From the NCBI RefSeq assembly GCF_003072645.1, contig NZ_CP028897.1, forward strand, positions 1,687,658 to 1,751,657: a stretch of DNA of 64,000 bases, in the 5' to 3' direction. Shown one piece after another: positions 26,104-36,062 of this stretch; position 1 is the first letter of the stretch, and each line of letters begins with the position of its first letter. The notes beneath the pieces were generated by a model. It did no database searches, had not been told where the DNA came from, and worked only from the letters and a program-made list of their open reading frames with translations. A program made the position numbers and the translations under genes. This stretch comes from Dongshaea marina. Its GTDB lineage: Bacteria; Pseudomonadota; Gammaproteobacteria; Enterobacterales; Aeromonadaceae.

Positions 26104-26898
26104 ATGCTGCTTACTAACAATGCTCGGTTTGGTACGAGTCTTTTGAGATCTTGTTTGCTATTTATCTTATGTCTCGGAACGATACATACAACATATGCTA
26201 GTACTAAATGCTCTTTTACCAAAGTTCCTGAGGGACAGCGTAGATGGTCTATGTATTTGCTCTCAGGCAATACTAAAAATCCACAGCAAAGCTGTGATCA
26301 AATGACTCTTAATTCCGGTAATAGTCCATTGGATATAAAAAGTGTCAAAATTGGATTCAATGGTCAAGAACTGAGCACCGATGTATCAGCTGGTGACAAG
26401 ATAGCAAAAGTTCAGCTGTCTTCGAAAAAGGATATAAACTCTGTTCATCTATATGTAACGCTGGCTAACGGGTATCAGTATGATCTTGGGACACGATCAA
26501 CGGAGCACCGTAAGAATAGAAGCACTGGGAACTTTATCATCCGAGAAGTTGATCAACTGACAGGTGATATGTGTTTGCGCTTCAACAACGAGAACAAGTG
26601 TGCAAGTTTGGTCGGAGAGCATCCAGCGATAAAACATCAGCTCATGTTGTTGAATTCGGCTAGCTATGCGAGTGTTTCATGCTCTCCTGAGAATGTCTCA
26701 GCTAAGTTTGACTTGTATGATAGAGCCATTGAGGTCGTGGGGGATTGTCAAACATTTTCAGTTTCGGGTGGAGATCCTGTACAAAATCCTTGTGAAGGGG
26801 TGGGAGTGTTCTCAGTAGCAATTGATTCAAGTGTTGTATTTACAAAATGCGTCACTAAAACATCCAATAAAGGTCCTGGGGTCTACTTTTTTAACTGA
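26104..26898 (+). CDS. Secreted hypothetical protein (264 aa)
   Basis: The N-terminus has a signal peptide (SLLRSCLLFILCLGTIHTTYAS). The mature part is beta-rich with several cysteines (TKCSFTK, SCDQM, MCLRFNNENKC, VSCSPENV, GDCQTF, NPCEGVG, FTKCVT), suggesting disulfide bonds in the periplasm or outside the cell. I do not recognise a family. The gene is AT-rich compared with folD next door and lies among dispersed repeats, so it may be acquired. It is transcribed alone. Confidence 0.65.
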   Translation: MLLTNNARFGTSLLRSCLLFILCLGTIHTTYASTKCSFTKVPEGQRRWSMYLLSGNTKNPQQSCDQMTLNSGNSPLDIKSVKIGFNGQELSTDVSAGDKIAKVQLSSKKDINSVHLYVTLANGYQYDLGTRSTEHRKNRSTGNFIIREVDQLTGDMCLRFNNENKCASLVGEHPAIKHQLMLLNSASYASVSCSPENVSAKFDLYDRAIEVVGDCQTFSVSGGDPVQNPCEGVGVFSVAIDSSVVFTKCVTKTSNKGPGVYFFN

Positions 26899-27546
26899 CA
26901 CTTGCATTAAATAGCCAAGCAATATAAGGCTTATGTTCTTTCCAGAGGCAGGTTGTATAATGACATCCTGCCTCTCTCTTTATTGATACGCTCTATATGG
27001 GAGATTCAGCTCCCCCAGTCGCCTAACGATTCTGGGTGTGCCCTCCGATTCTTATGCCTCCTTAAATCATCGCTAATTCGTTGTGTAGCCATAGCGAATG
27101 TTATGGATGATTATTCTTTAAGCCCCAGGATAGATGAGGGGAAAGCGAGGTCTGGGGCGCGAGGGATTACACGCCGTTAACGCCGATTATCATCCATGAT
27201 AATCCTTTCCTGCTCAGTCTCCCTCCCTCGCGTTACGTTACTCCGGGAGTAACTACACCCTTGTCTAGCGCGGCATTCACACCTCCCTGTGTATCAGGGG
27301 AAGGCCGTTTCCTGCAATACAGGATGTATCAATGCCGTGGAAGGCAGGGTGGAGTTGCAAAGCACGTAGCGAGAGCAATGGACTGCGAACTGGAGAGGGC
27401 TATCAGGATGGTAGCCGCCTGAGAACGGCCTTTGCTCGCTGTCGGGCGACCACGACATCTATGCTGCGTAGTGCAAAACGGGTATCCGTAGGATATAAAG
27501 TTTGAGCGTGGAGGAAGGGGGATGCACTCCCCTTATATAGAAGCGG
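26899..27546. repeat. Intergenic region built from dispersed repeat modules
   Basis: About 650 bases without a supported gene. It contains GGGAGATTCAGCTCCC, GAGGTCTGGGGCGCGAGGGATTA (compare GAGGTCCGGGGCGCCAGGGGATT at about 23790) and GATTATCATCCATGATAATCC (compare ATATCATCCATGATAAG at about 23738). These belong to the same repeat family as the 21600–23900 region. A segment at 27280–27480 is GC-richer, with several short complementary stretches, and may be structured RNA, but I cannot assign it. Confidence 0.5.
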
Positions 27547-28400
27547 TTAACTATGGTAGTCCCGACAGGCGATGAGGGTGTTCTCCAGCAGGGAGGCAAC
27601 CGTCATCGGGCCAACCCCCCGGGAACCGGGGTAATATAAGCGGCGTTTTGGCTGGCGGACTCAAAGTCGACATCTCCCACCAGTTTTCCGCTCTCCAGGC
27701 GGTTGATCCCGACATCAATCACAATCGCACCGGGTTTTATCCAGTCACCCGGGATCATCTGGGGTTTACCCACGGCAACGATCAGCAGATCGGCGTTACG
27801 CACATGGGATTCGAGATCCTTGGTAAAACGATGGGATACCGTGGTGGTGCAGCCCGCCAGCAGCAGCTCCAGGCTCATCGGGCGACCCACGATATTTGAG
27901 GCACCGATGATCAGGGCATTGAGACCGCGGATCTCCACATCCAGAGACTCAAGCAGGGTCATCATCCCCTTCGGGGTGCAGGCTCGCAGCGCCGGGTTGC
28001 GCTGGACCAGTCGCCCGATATTGTAGGGGTGGAATCCATCCACATCCTTATCGGGGCGAATCGCTTCGATGACTTTCACCGAGTCGATATGCTCAGGCAG
28101 GGGTAGCTGAACTAGGATGCCATCGATACTGGGGTCCTGGTTAAACTCCTCAATCACATTGAGAAGCTCGGCCTCGGTGACCGATTCAGGCAGGTCTGCA
28201 GACTTAGAGATAAAGCCGACTTCATCACAGGAGCGGCGCTTGCTGCCGACATAGACTTGTGAGGCCGGATCATCACCGACCAAAATAACTGCCAATCCGG
28301 GGGGACGTTCACCCCGGGCGAGGCGTTCTTTTACCTCGGAGGCAATACCTTGTTTAACTTGCTGAGCGATCGCTTTTCCATCAATGAGCTGTGCAGGCAT
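27547..28400 (-). pseudogene. folD: Methylenetetrahydrofolate dehydrogenase/cyclohydrolase FolD, frameshifted near C-terminus
   Basis: Bifunctional enzyme of one-carbon metabolism, normally essential. The start at 28400 gives [17 protein letters not shown]. Family blocks [53 protein letters not shown]-like ACTPKGMM and [17 protein letters not shown] are intact. At VPGG the frame breaks in a C6 run at 27616–27621 (plus strand). With one more C it reads [11 protein letters not shown] and runs to a stop at 27547, a perfect family C-terminus and normal length (~284). Because FolD is rarely dispensable, this frameshift is most likely a consensus error. The gene lies upstream of the tRNA cluster and tig, a common gammaproteobacterial order. 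Confidence 0.92.
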
Positions 28401-28647
28401 GGGGGGTCTTCTTTTCGGCCGTGAAACATCAGTGCGCATTGTCCTATTTTTCGGGGGCCTTGTCAGTACAAGATGTTGTAATAAAGGGGGAGAATTGTGA
28501 ATAAAAAGCTGATAGTTCGTTTTGGCGGAGGATTATTTCTCCATCCTGCTGGGCATTTAAACAAACAGTTCGGACAGGCAAAAAAAAGTTTGACCGAACT
28601 AGGCGAAATGGCTAGGATTCTTCCCCGTCAGTTAGCTCTGGCTTGTT

Positions 28648-28724
<77 letters not shown>

Positions 28725-28751
28725 ACTTGATTTTTACTGACAATGAGATTA

Positions 28752-28828
<77 letters not shown>

Positions 28829-28829
28829 G

Positions 28830-28906
<77 letters not shown>

Positions 28907-28923
28907 TTATCTCACATCTCTAT

Positions 28924-29000
28924 GGTGGCTATAGCTCAGTTGGTAGAGCCCCGGATTGTGATTCCGGTTGTCGTGGGTTCAAATCCCATTAGCCACCCCA
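28924..29000 (+). tRNA. tRNA-His (GTG)
   Basis: Encoded G-1 followed by GTGGCTA, pairing with TAGCCAC. D-arm AGCTCAGTTGGTAGAGC, anticodon loop TTGTGAT (GTG), T-arm GTGGGTTCAAATCCCAT and CCA. Typical of bacterial tRNA-His with the extra 5' G. Confidence 0.97.
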
Positions 29001-29364
29001 TCTCTCTTGGTTTTACCCTGCTTTGTATCTACATCTTCGCTAACCAGAGCCCGATCATCTTAATCGCATCTCGCTTTTTATTTTTTTCTGTTTCAGGGGT
29101 TGAATCCTGAACCTGGGATCCCCACTTCAGGTACAAGGGTGAGAGTCGCTCGAATTATTCGTGTCGAGCAAGGAGCAATCAGGCCGTTAAAAAGCGGTGT
29201 ACGGCTCGACTCGCGATCAAAGCGCCGCTATAATGGCGCGTCTGATTTTCATACGCTCTGAAGGCAGGTACTGCCTTCAATTGAGGGGAATCCAGGCAGA
29301 GAGTTCTGTCTGAAGCGAATTGGTGAGCAGCGAGATGAACGCTGCCGTAAATCGAGGTAACAAG
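29001..29364. other. Leader region between tRNA-His and tig
   Basis: No gene. Holds the tig promoter region. CTATAATGGCG near 29228 contains a consensus-like -10 TATAAT. GAGGTAACAAG before 29365 is the tig RBS. Confidence 0.55.
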
Positions 29365-30675
29365 ATGCAAGTTTCTGTAGAGTCGACTGAAGGCCTAGGC
29401 CGTCGCCTTACTATTACTGTTCCAGCGGAAAAGATTGACGCTGAAATCAATAACCGCCTGCGTAACCTGGCAAAGACCCGTCGCATCGATGGTTTCCGTC
29501 AGGGCAAGGCTCCCCTTAGCATTGTTCGTAAGATGTATGGTCAGGCTGTTTCTGCCGATGTCGCTGGCGATATCATGCAGCGCAACTTTATCGAAGCGAT
29601 CATCTCTGAGAAGCTCAATCCAGCGGGTGCTCCTGCTATGGATGCTCCTGAGATCAAGCAGGGCGAAGATTTCTCTTTCACCGCGAGCTTCGAAGTTTAT
29701 CCTGAAGTGAAGGTTGAAGGTCTGGAAGAGATCGAAGTTGAGAAGCCGGTTGCCGAGATCCAGGACGCTGATCTGGACAACATGATCGAGACTCTGCGTA
29801 AGCAGCAGGCAGGCTGGACAGAGGTTGAGCGCGAGTGTCAGAACGAAGACCGCGTGAACATCAACTTCATCGGCAGTGTTGACGGTGAAGAGTTCGAAGG
29901 CGGTAAGGCCGAGAACTTTGACCTGGTGATGGGCGCTGGTCGCATGATCCCTGGCTTTGAAGATGGCATCATCGGTAAGAAGCAGGGTGATGAGTTCACC
30001 ATCGATGTGACTTTCCCTGAAGAGTATCACGCTGAGAACCTCAAGGGTAAAGCGGCACAGTTTGCGATCACCATCAACCGTGTTGAAGAGCAGGAACTGC
30101 CAGAGCTGACTGAAGAGTTTGTGAAGCGTTTCGGTATCGAAGACGGTTCTGTGGACGGCCTGAAGGCTGAGATCCGCAAGAACATGACTCGCGAGCTGGA
30201 GCAAAACATCCGTAACCGCATCAAAGAGCAGGTTCTGGATGGTCTGGTATCTAAGAACGAGTTCGACCTGCCTTCTGCAGCGGTTGCTCAGGAAGTTCAG
30301 ACTCTGCGTGAGCAGGCGATGCAGCGTTTTGGCAACATGCCAGCTGACAAGGCCCCTCAACTGCCGGATGAGCTGTTCAAGGACCAGGCTGAGCGTCGCG
30401 TACGTGTAGGTCTGCTGCTGGGCGAGCTGATCCGTGAAAGCGAGATGAAGGCAGACGAAGAGCGCGTGAAGTCGACCATCGAGTCTATGGCGAGCGCTTA
30501 TGAAGATCCTTCAGAAGTTGTAGATCACTACTACAACAACGAAAACCTGCTGACAGGTGTTCGTAACCTGGTTCTGGAAGATCAGGTCGTTGATATGATC
30601 CTGGAAAAGGCTAAGGTTTCTGATAAAACCATGAGCTTTGACGAAGTTATCAACAACACTGCAGCAAGCGCTTAA
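29365..30675 (+). CDS. tig: Trigger factor
   Basis: Ribosome-bound chaperone and peptidyl-prolyl isomerase at the exit tunnel. The start at 29365 (Met-Gln-Val-Ser-Val-Glu) with GAGGTAAC upstream gives the 436-residue family length; the frame back to 29320 is not used. The N-terminal ribosome-binding signature GFRQGKAP is at ~45. The middle FKBP-like domain contains [26 protein letters not shown]. The long helical C-terminal arms follow and end with the usual acidic tail. Conserved order tig–clpP–clpX. A terminator-like hairpin separates tig from clpP. Confidence 0.97.
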   Translation: MQVSVESTEGLGRRLTITVPAEKIDAEINNRLRNLAKTRRIDGFRQGKAPLSIVRKMYGQAVSADVAGDIMQRNFIEAIISEKLNPAGAPAMDAPEIKQGEDFSFTASFEVYPEVKVEGLEEIEVEKPVAEIQDADLDNMIETLRKQQAGWTEVERECQNEDRVNINFIGSVDGEEFEGGKAENFDLVMGAGRMIPGFEDGIIGKKQGDEFTIDVTFPEEYHAENLKGKAAQFAITINRVEEQELPELTEEFVKRFGIEDGSVDGLKAEIRKNMTRELEQNIRNRIKEQVLDGLVSKNEFDLPSAAVAQEVQTLREQAMQRFGNMPADKAPQLPDELFKDQAERRVRVGLLLGELIRESEMKADEERVKSTIESMASAYEDPSEVVDHYYNNENLLTGVRNLVLEDQVVDMILEKAKVSDKTMSFDEVINNTAASA

Positions 30676-30710
30676 TCGCAAGTTGACTTAATATCTAAGG
30701 CTTTGCGTAT

Positions 30711-30745
30711 AATGGCCCGAGTGTTTTCACCGGGCCATTCTTTTT
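30711..30745 (+). terminator. Rho-independent terminator after tig
   Basis: The stem AATGGCCCG / CGGGCCATT with a loop of about 10 bases is followed by CTTTTTA. Strong hairpin plus T-run, 35 bases after the tig stop. Partial read-through to clpP is possible. Confidence 0.85.
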
Positions 30746-30759
30746 AGGGACACAAGATT

Positions 30760-31383
30760 ATGTCGATAGAAATGATGAGTAATGCAGGAAGCCTGTCTAG
30801 TGCGCTGGTTCCTATGGTTGTTGAGCAAACTGCCAAAGGTGAGCGTTCTTATGATATCTATTCACGTCTGTTGAAAGAGCGAGTGATCTTTTTGACCGGC
30901 CAGGTTGAAGATCACATGGCAAACCTGATCGTGGCGCAGTTGCTGTTCCTGGAGTCCGAGAGTCCGGAAAAAGATATCTTTTTGTATATTAACTCTCCGG
31001 GTGGCTCAGTGACCGCGGGCATGGCTATCTATGACACCATGCAGTTTATTAAACCGGATATCAGCACCGTATGTATGGGGCAGGCTTGCTCTATGGGTGC
31101 CTTCCTGTTGGCTGGTGGTGCCAAGGGCAAACGGCACTGTCTGCCAAACGGGCGGGTGATGATCCATCAGCCGCTGGGTGGTTTCCAGGGGCAGGCATCG
31201 GATATTCAGATCCATGCCCAGGAGATCCTCAAGACCAAGCAGAAGCTCAATCAACTTCTGGCCGAGCATACAGGACAGCCTCTGGAGGTGATTGAGGGAG
31301 ATACGGATCGGGATAACTTCATGTCTGCAGAGCAGGCGGTGGAGTATGGTCTGGTTGATTCTGTGTTGACGCATCGCGGTTAA
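30760..31383 (+). CDS. clpP: ATP-dependent Clp protease proteolytic subunit
   Basis: A 207-residue serine peptidase that forms the tetradecameric chamber used by ClpX and ClpA. The catalytic triad is visible: Ser in [10 protein letters not shown] (~111), His in VMIHQPLGG (~136) and Asp in DTDRDNFM (~185). [17 protein letters not shown] is the oxyanion-forming strand. ATG at 30760 is preceded by AGGGACAC. Followed after 88 bases by its ATPase partner clpX. Confidence 0.97.
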   Translation: MSIEMMSNAGSLSSALVPMVVEQTAKGERSYDIYSRLLKERVIFLTGQVEDHMANLIVAQLLFLESESPEKDIFLYINSPGGSVTAGMAIYDTMQFIKPDISTVCMGQACSMGAFLLAGGAKGKRHCLPNGRVMIHQPLGGFQGQASDIQIHAQEILKTKQKLNQLLAEHTGQPLEVIEGDTDRDNFMSAEQAVEYGLVDSVLTHRG

Positions 31384-31471
31384 GTAAATCTGCCTTGACT
31401 GTTATACACTGGAACTATGTTATGAAAGGGGGGAGACGCACTTTCCCCTTGCCTGAAAAAGAGGTTGATGA

Positions 31472-32755
31472 ATGACTGATAAGCGCAAGGGCGAAGGAGA
31501 GCGAAGCAAAGTGCTTTATTGCTCTTTTTGCGGCAAAAGTCAGCATGAGGTGCGCAAACTGATTGCTGGCCCTTCTGTTTATATTTGCGATGAGTGTGTC
31601 GATCTTTGTAACGATATTATTCGCGAGGAGATCAAGGAGATCGTCGCGGAGAAGGTAGAGCGGGATCGCCTGCCGACACCTCATGAGATTCGGGCCCATC
31701 TGGAAGAGTATGTCATTGGGCAGGAGCATGCCAAGAAGGTTCTGGCGGTTGCTGTTTACAACCACTATAAGCGCCTGCGTAGCGGTGATATGGAAGGCGG
31801 GGTTGAGCTGGGCAAGAGTAACATCCTGCTGATCGGCCCAACTGGCTCGGGTAAGACCTTGCTGGCTGAGACCCTGGCTCGCTTCCTGGATGTGCCTTTC
31901 ACCCTGGCGGATGCGACTACATTGACCGAAGCCGGTTATGTGGGTGAGGATGTCGAGAACATCATCCAGAAGCTGCTGCAAAAGTGTGATTACGATGTAG
32001 AGAAGGCCCAGCGAGGCATCGTCTATATCGATGAGATCGATAAGATCTCACGCAAGTCCGATAACCCATCCATTACCCGTGATGTGTCGGGTGAAGGTGT
32101 TCAGCAGGCTCTGCTCAAGCTGATTGAGGGTACGGTTGCTTCGGTACCACCTCAGGGCGGACGTAAACACCCTCAGCAGGAGTTCCTGCAGGTTGATACC
32201 TCCAAGATCCTGTTCATTTGTGGTGGTGCTTTTGCCGGCTTGGATAAGGTGATTGAGCGTCGTGTGGCAACCGGAACCGGAATCGGTTTTGGTGCGGATG
32301 TTCGCTCCAAGGATGATCACAGCTCGCTGAGCGAGATTTTTGCTCAGGTAGAGCCAGAGGATCTGATCAAATATGGTCTGATCCCTGAGTTTATCGGGCG
32401 CCTGCCTGTGGTGACCACTCTGGGCGAGCTGGATGAAGAGGCCTTGGTTCAGATCCTCAAGGAGCCTAAGAATGCGTTGACCAAGCAGTATGGTGCGCTG
32501 ATCGCTCTGGAAGGCGCTGAGTTGGAGTTTCGTGATGACGCGCTCAAGGCGATTGCCGCCAAGGCGATGGAGCGTAAGACCGGTGCTCGTGGCCTGCGCT
32601 CAATTGTGGAGGATATTCTGCTCGATACCATGTATGAGCTGCCATCCCAGGAGGATGTTGCCAAGGTGGTGATCGATGAGACTGTGGTGAACGGTGAGTC
32701 CGATCCCATCCTCATCTATGAGAGTAAAGAGCCCTCTGCAGCCAGTGGCGATTAA
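31472..32755 (+). CDS. clpX: ClpX unfoldase, ATPase subunit of ClpXP
   Basis: A 427-residue AAA+ protein. The N-terminal zinc-binding domain has CSFCGK and CDECVDLC. Walker A GPTGSGKT is near residue 120, the pore loop GYVG near 155, Walker [11 protein letters not shown] near 185, and the C-terminal sensor-2 region contains TGARGLRSI. It unfolds and feeds tagged proteins into ClpP. In many gammaproteobacteria lon follows clpX. Here a terminator and convergent pepT follow instead. Confidence 0.97.
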   Translation: MTDKRKGEGERSKVLYCSFCGKSQHEVRKLIAGPSVYICDECVDLCNDIIREEIKEIVAEKVERDRLPTPHEIRAHLEEYVIGQEHAKKVLAVAVYNHYKRLRSGDMEGGVELGKSNILLIGPTGSGKTLLAETLARFLDVPFTLADATTLTEAGYVGEDVENIIQKLLQKCDYDVEKAQRGIVYIDEIDKISRKSDNPSITRDVSGEGVQQALLKLIEGTVASVPPQGGRKHPQQEFLQVDTSKILFICGGAFAGLDKVIERRVATGTGIGFGADVRSKDDHSSLSEIFAQVEPEDLIKYGLIPEFIGRLPVVTTLGELDEEALVQILKEPKNALTKQYGALIALEGAELEFRDDALKAIAAKAMERKTGARGLRSIVEDILLDTMYELPSQEDVAKVVIDETVVNGESDPILIYESKEPSAASGD

Positions 32756-32772
32756 TCCAGCCGTTTGACGGA

Positions 32773-32801
32773 CAAAAAAGGAGCCATTGGCTCCTTTTTT
32801 T
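32773..32801. terminator. Bidirectional terminator between clpX and pepT
   Basis: AAAAAAGGAGCCATTGGCTCC followed by TTTTTTT: a six-base GC stem with A- and T-runs on both sides, serving the convergent clpX and pepT genes. Confidence 0.9.
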
Positions 32802-32818
32802 ATGCCTGAGATCTGCGA

Positions 32819-34066
32819 TTAATCGCTAACGCGCTCGGCGGTCAGGCGGGCGATCTCGACCAGGGTTGCGACTGTCTTGTGCATCGATTGCACCGAGATA
32901 TACTCGTGTTTGCCGTGGAAGTTATGGCCGCCGGTAAAGATATTGGGGCAGGGAAGACCCATATAGGAGAGGCGAGATCCATCGGTTCCGCCACGGATCG
33001 GCACGATCTTAGGCTTAATATCCAGATTCTCCATCGCCTGGCGAGCGGTTTCTACGATATGCATGTGGGGCTCGACTTGGCTGCGCATATTGAAGTAGCT
33101 GTCTTCGAGGTGCAGGCTAAAACGCTCGACTCCTTCACTGCGGTTAAACTCTGCAACCATCTTCTCCATCAGCTGTTTACGTGCCGCAAACCCTTTCATC
33201 TCAAAGTCGCGAATGATGTAGGTCAGGGTGGTTTGCTCAACCGAGCCCGTGGTGCCGATCAGGTGGAAAAAGCCCTGGTAGCCTTCGGTGCACTCCGGAG
33301 TTTGCTCTGAGGGAAGCTCCAGGTGAAAGCGTGCAGCCAGGTGCTGGCTATTGACCATGATCCCTTTGGCTGTTCCCGGATGAACATTATTGCCGCGAAT
33401 GATGACTGTAGCGGTGGCGGCGTTAAAATTTTCATACTCAAGCTCACCTAACTCCCCACCATCGACTGTATAGGCCCACTTTGCCGGGAAGCGGTCCATC
33501 GGGAAGTGATCGGCTCCACGGCCAATCTCCTCGTCCGGGGTAAAGCCAAGCAGGATAGGGCCATGCTCAATTTCCGGGTGCTGCTTAAGATAGCTGATGG
33601 CCTCGAGGATCTCACAGACACCGGCCTTGTTGTCGGCACCGAGCAATGTGGTTCCGTCTGTGGTGATCAGGGTATCTCCCAGGTAGTGGTTTAGTTCGGG
33701 AAACTCCTCAGGGGAAAGGATCTCACCACTGTCGCCTAAGGGGATCACCTGTCCCTGGTAGTTTTCGATGAGCTGCGCCTTCACATTGGCACCACTGAAA
33801 TCCGGAGCAGTATCCAGGTGGGCGATAAAGCCGATAGTCGGGATCGATTTCTGACTGTTTGAGGGTAAACAGGCGGTCAGGTAGCCATTTTCGTCCAGGT
33901 TAATATCTTCAAGCTGCAGGCTCTTGAGTTGCTGCTCCAGATGGCGAGCCAGCTCAAGTTGACCCGGGGTGGAGGGGCAGTCGCTACACGCTTCATTAGA
34001 CTGAGTATTGAAGGCGATCAATTCATAAAATCGTGAAACCAGGCTATCCATTTTTTTTCCATTCAT
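32819..34066 (-). CDS. pepT: Peptidase T (tripeptidase)
   Basis: A zinc aminotripeptidase of the M20 family. Metal and catalytic motifs are all visible: GFIAHLDTAPD (His-x-Asp, ~78), TTLLGADNKAGV (bridging Asp, ~140), GFTPDEEIGRGADHF (Glu-Glu, ~174) and the last His in FTGGHNFHGKHEY (~380). GGTDGSRLS supplies substrate contacts. Length is 415 from the first ATG. Starting at Met 6 (34051) would match other PepT N-termini and is also possible. Monocistronic, convergent with clpX. Confidence 0.95.
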   Translation of the reverse strand: MNGKKMDSLVSRFYELIAFNTQSNEACSDCPSTPGQLELARHLEQQLKSLQLEDINLDENGYLTACLPSNSQKSIPTIGFIAHLDTAPDFSGANVKAQLIENYQGQVIPLGDSGEILSPEEFPELNHYLGDTLITTDGTTLLGADNKAGVCEILEAISYLKQHPEIEHGPILLGFTPDEEIGRGADHFPMDRFPAKWAYTVDGGELGELEYENFNAATATVIIRGNNVHPGTAKGIMVNSQHLAARFHLELPSEQTPECTEGYQGFFHLIGTTGSVEQTTLTYIIRDFEMKGFAARKQLMEKMVAEFNRSEGVERFSLHLEDSYFNMRSQVEPHMHIVETARQAMENLDIKPKIVPIRGGTDGSRLSYMGLPCPNIFTGGHNFHGKHEYISVQSMHKTVATLVEIARLTAERVSD

Positions 34067-34282
34067 GAAAGATTAGAAAGCTATCCTACCGCGGGGCAAG
34101 GGAGAGGTAAATTGCGATTTGACCCGGGATCTTTTGTTTAGAAAAGGATAACTAAATGGTTTTCTAGAATTATTTTATATAAATGTTACCGACTCTTGAT
34201 GATTTTGTGCTTGACTTAGGGTTGTAGGAGTTTAACTCCGGTGAGCCTTGCCATGAGGGCAAGAGAGGATACAGGAACACTC

Positions 34283-34306
34283 ATAGATATAGATATAGAT
34301 ATGGAT
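34283..34306 (+). repeat. Hexanucleotide tandem repeat in leader of histidine kinase gene
   Basis: Three perfect ATAGAT units and a fourth imperfect one (ATGGAT) lie 6 bases before the ATG at 34312. Slippage in such a tract changes the spacing between promoter or RBS and start codon by steps of 6 bases. No good ribosome binding site is visible between the repeat and the start. Confidence 0.7.
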
Positions 34307-34311
34307 TTTTT

Positions 34312-35559
34312 ATGGCTAAATGCTCTGTAATTGATGCTGATGAATGCTTAAATCACAGTGCTTGCACCTTAACCTTGGATGATGAGCTCAGGGTCGTCGG
34401 CTGGGGAAGCCGGATCCGTGAGTTATTACCCGATGTTACTCAGGGTGCCTCTCTTGAAAGCCTTTTAGATCTCAAGACTCCCATGTGCGGGTTTGAGCCG
34501 GACAAATGGCGACTCCATTCCGGCGAGTGCTTCTGTTTTACCAGCAGGAATGATCCCAAGCTCTGTTTCGATGCCTACCCGGTTGCTTATGAACCCCAGG
34601 GGTGGCTGGTGATGATTGGGGTGCCCAATGAGCAAGGTACTTCAAAGGGGATTGTCAATCTTGAGGAGCAGATCCCGCCCTGCAAAGATAATGAGACTGA
34701 GTGTGAAGCCCTTGCAAAAGCGATGCAGCTCTTAGAGCAGCAGCAGGGGCGTCTCGAGCTCACCGAGACCCAGCACCGGCTGGTGAAGCGGGAGCTGGAC
34801 CGCCTGCAACAGCATCTGGTGGAGTCGGAGAAGATGGCGATGTGTGGTGAGATGCTGGCCGGTTTCTCTCATGATCTGAAAACACCGCTCGGGGTCTGTA
34901 TCGGGGCCGTCAGTGTGATTGAGGTGGCTCAGAAGAATTTCACCAAGGCACTGGGGCAGGGGCTGACTAAGTCGGTTCTCAATCAGTTTATGGAGACCTT
35001 GAGTGAATCACACGATATCTTGCAAAAGAATCTGCAGCGCTCGCTGCATCTTCTTGAAAACCTGAAACAACTCTCCTGGGATCAGTTTCATGACGAGCGT
35101 CGCCAGGTTGATCTCGGGAAATATACCGAGGAGCTGCTGGAGACCCTGCACCCTCTGTATCGTAAGAAGCAGATCGAGATCATCACCGAGTTGGATGTCG
35201 ATGAAACCGTCGAGACCTATCCTGGTTCGTTCTCGCGGATCCTCTCCAATCTATTGATCAATGCGGTACGCCACGCTTTTGTCGATGACAGGGAGTCTAA
35301 GCAGATAGTGATTGCTCTTACGGTGGATCGACAGAATATTAGCCTCGAGGTTCGGGATAACGGGGTGGGGATCGCGCCCGATGTACTCCCGCATATTTTT
35401 GAGCCCTACTTTACCACCGCAGAGGATGATGGTGGAACCGGGCTTGGTTTGAACATAGTGCATCACCTGATTGAAGGCTTATCGGGTGAGGTGCGCTGTG
35501 AGAGTGTCCCGGGTGAGGGAACTTCTTTCTTTATCCGCTTCCCAACCGATCAACAATAA
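34312..35559 (+). CDS. Orphan sensor histidine kinase (PAS-like input, cytoplasmic)
   Basis: A 415-residue protein without transmembrane segments. Residues ~15–110 form a PAS-like input domain, 130–175 a coiled coil (LAKAMQLLEQQQGRLELTETQHRLVKRELDRLQQHL), and the dimerisation domain holds phosphoacceptor His187 in GFSHDLKTPLG. The HATPase domain contains SNLLINAVRHAF (N box), VRDNGVGIAP (G1) and GGTGLGLNIVHHLIEG (G2). The catalytic core resembles the PAS-linked group of one-piece sensor kinases with no receiver. No response regulator is adjacent. The hexamer repeat directly upstream suggests variable expression. A MITE-like repeat begins 4 bases after the stop. Confidence 0.88.
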   Translation: MAKCSVIDADECLNHSACTLTLDDELRVVGWGSRIRELLPDVTQGASLESLLDLKTPMCGFEPDKWRLHSGECFCFTSRNDPKLCFDAYPVAYEPQGWLVMIGVPNEQGTSKGIVNLEEQIPPCKDNETECEALAKAMQLLEQQQGRLELTETQHRLVKRELDRLQQHLVESEKMAMCGEMLAGFSHDLKTPLGVCIGAVSVIEVAQKNFTKALGQGLTKSVLNQFMETLSESHDILQKNLQRSLHLLENLKQLSWDQFHDERRQVDLGKYTEELLETLHPLYRKKQIEIITELDVDETVETYPGSFSRILSNLLINAVRHAFVDDRESKQIVIALTVDRQNISLEVRDNGVGIAPDVLPHIFEPYFTTAEDDGGTGLGLNIVHHLIEGLSGEVRCESVPGEGTSFFIRFPTDQQ

Positions 35560-35562
35560 CCA

Positions 35563-35808
35563 GGCTCTGTTGATGTTTCCAATTTAGAACCTGTTGCCCC
35601 TGAAAATGATCTGTTCGCGACGCGAGCTACGCGGTTCTAAATCAGTGGTGAGCAACAATGAACAGGCCTTATTTAGGCACAACCCGAAGAGCTGTGGCTA
35701 TTTTTCCTCCCAGCAGCGTTATCGGATGCTTAGGTAGAGCAACTAGACCACACATCAACAGGCTTGCTGGATGAAAAAATTGCCAACTGCAGATCCTAAA
35801 TAACAGCC
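35563..35808 (-). mobile_element. MITE-like repeat, copy 1 (inverted, degenerate end)
   Basis: Begins with GGCTCTGTTGATGTTTCC, then CCTGTTGCCCCTGAAAATG, and ends near ATGAAAAAATTGCCAACTGC. This is the reverse complement of the elements at 46818 and 48853. The second terminal repeat is degraded to CTAAATAACAGCC. Non-coding, about 246 bases, placed immediately after the histidine kinase stop codon. Confidence 0.75.
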
Positions 35809-35816
35809 AAAAAAAA

Positions 35817-35840
35817 GCCCAGCGAAGTAGATTGCTGGGC
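35817..35840. terminator. Hairpin with flanking A-run
   Basis: GCCCAGC and GCTGGGC pair around a 10-base loop, preceded by an eight-A run. On the minus strand this is a hairpin followed by T's. The remaining gap to 36062 holds no gene I can support. Confidence 0.6.
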
Positions 35841-36062
35841 AAGGCTTAGTGCTTAATTGCAGTGGCATATATATAGAGTCCCCTAAGTTGTAGAAAGTTC
35901 CCACGACAATCATCTTTTTTAAAAAAATGTTGCTAAGTTCTGTCGGAGCTTTTGATTTGGCTCAAAATAGGAGAGGCCAGCGCTGCCTGAGAGTTTCGAT
36001 TGCAGAGGGAGGTCGGGGGCAAGCGCAGGGCAGAGAGCCTACCCTGCGGTGAAAGAGGGGGA

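Noticed and set aside
29395-30360. Minus-strand ORF of 321 aa
   Set aside because: Shadow of trigger factor.
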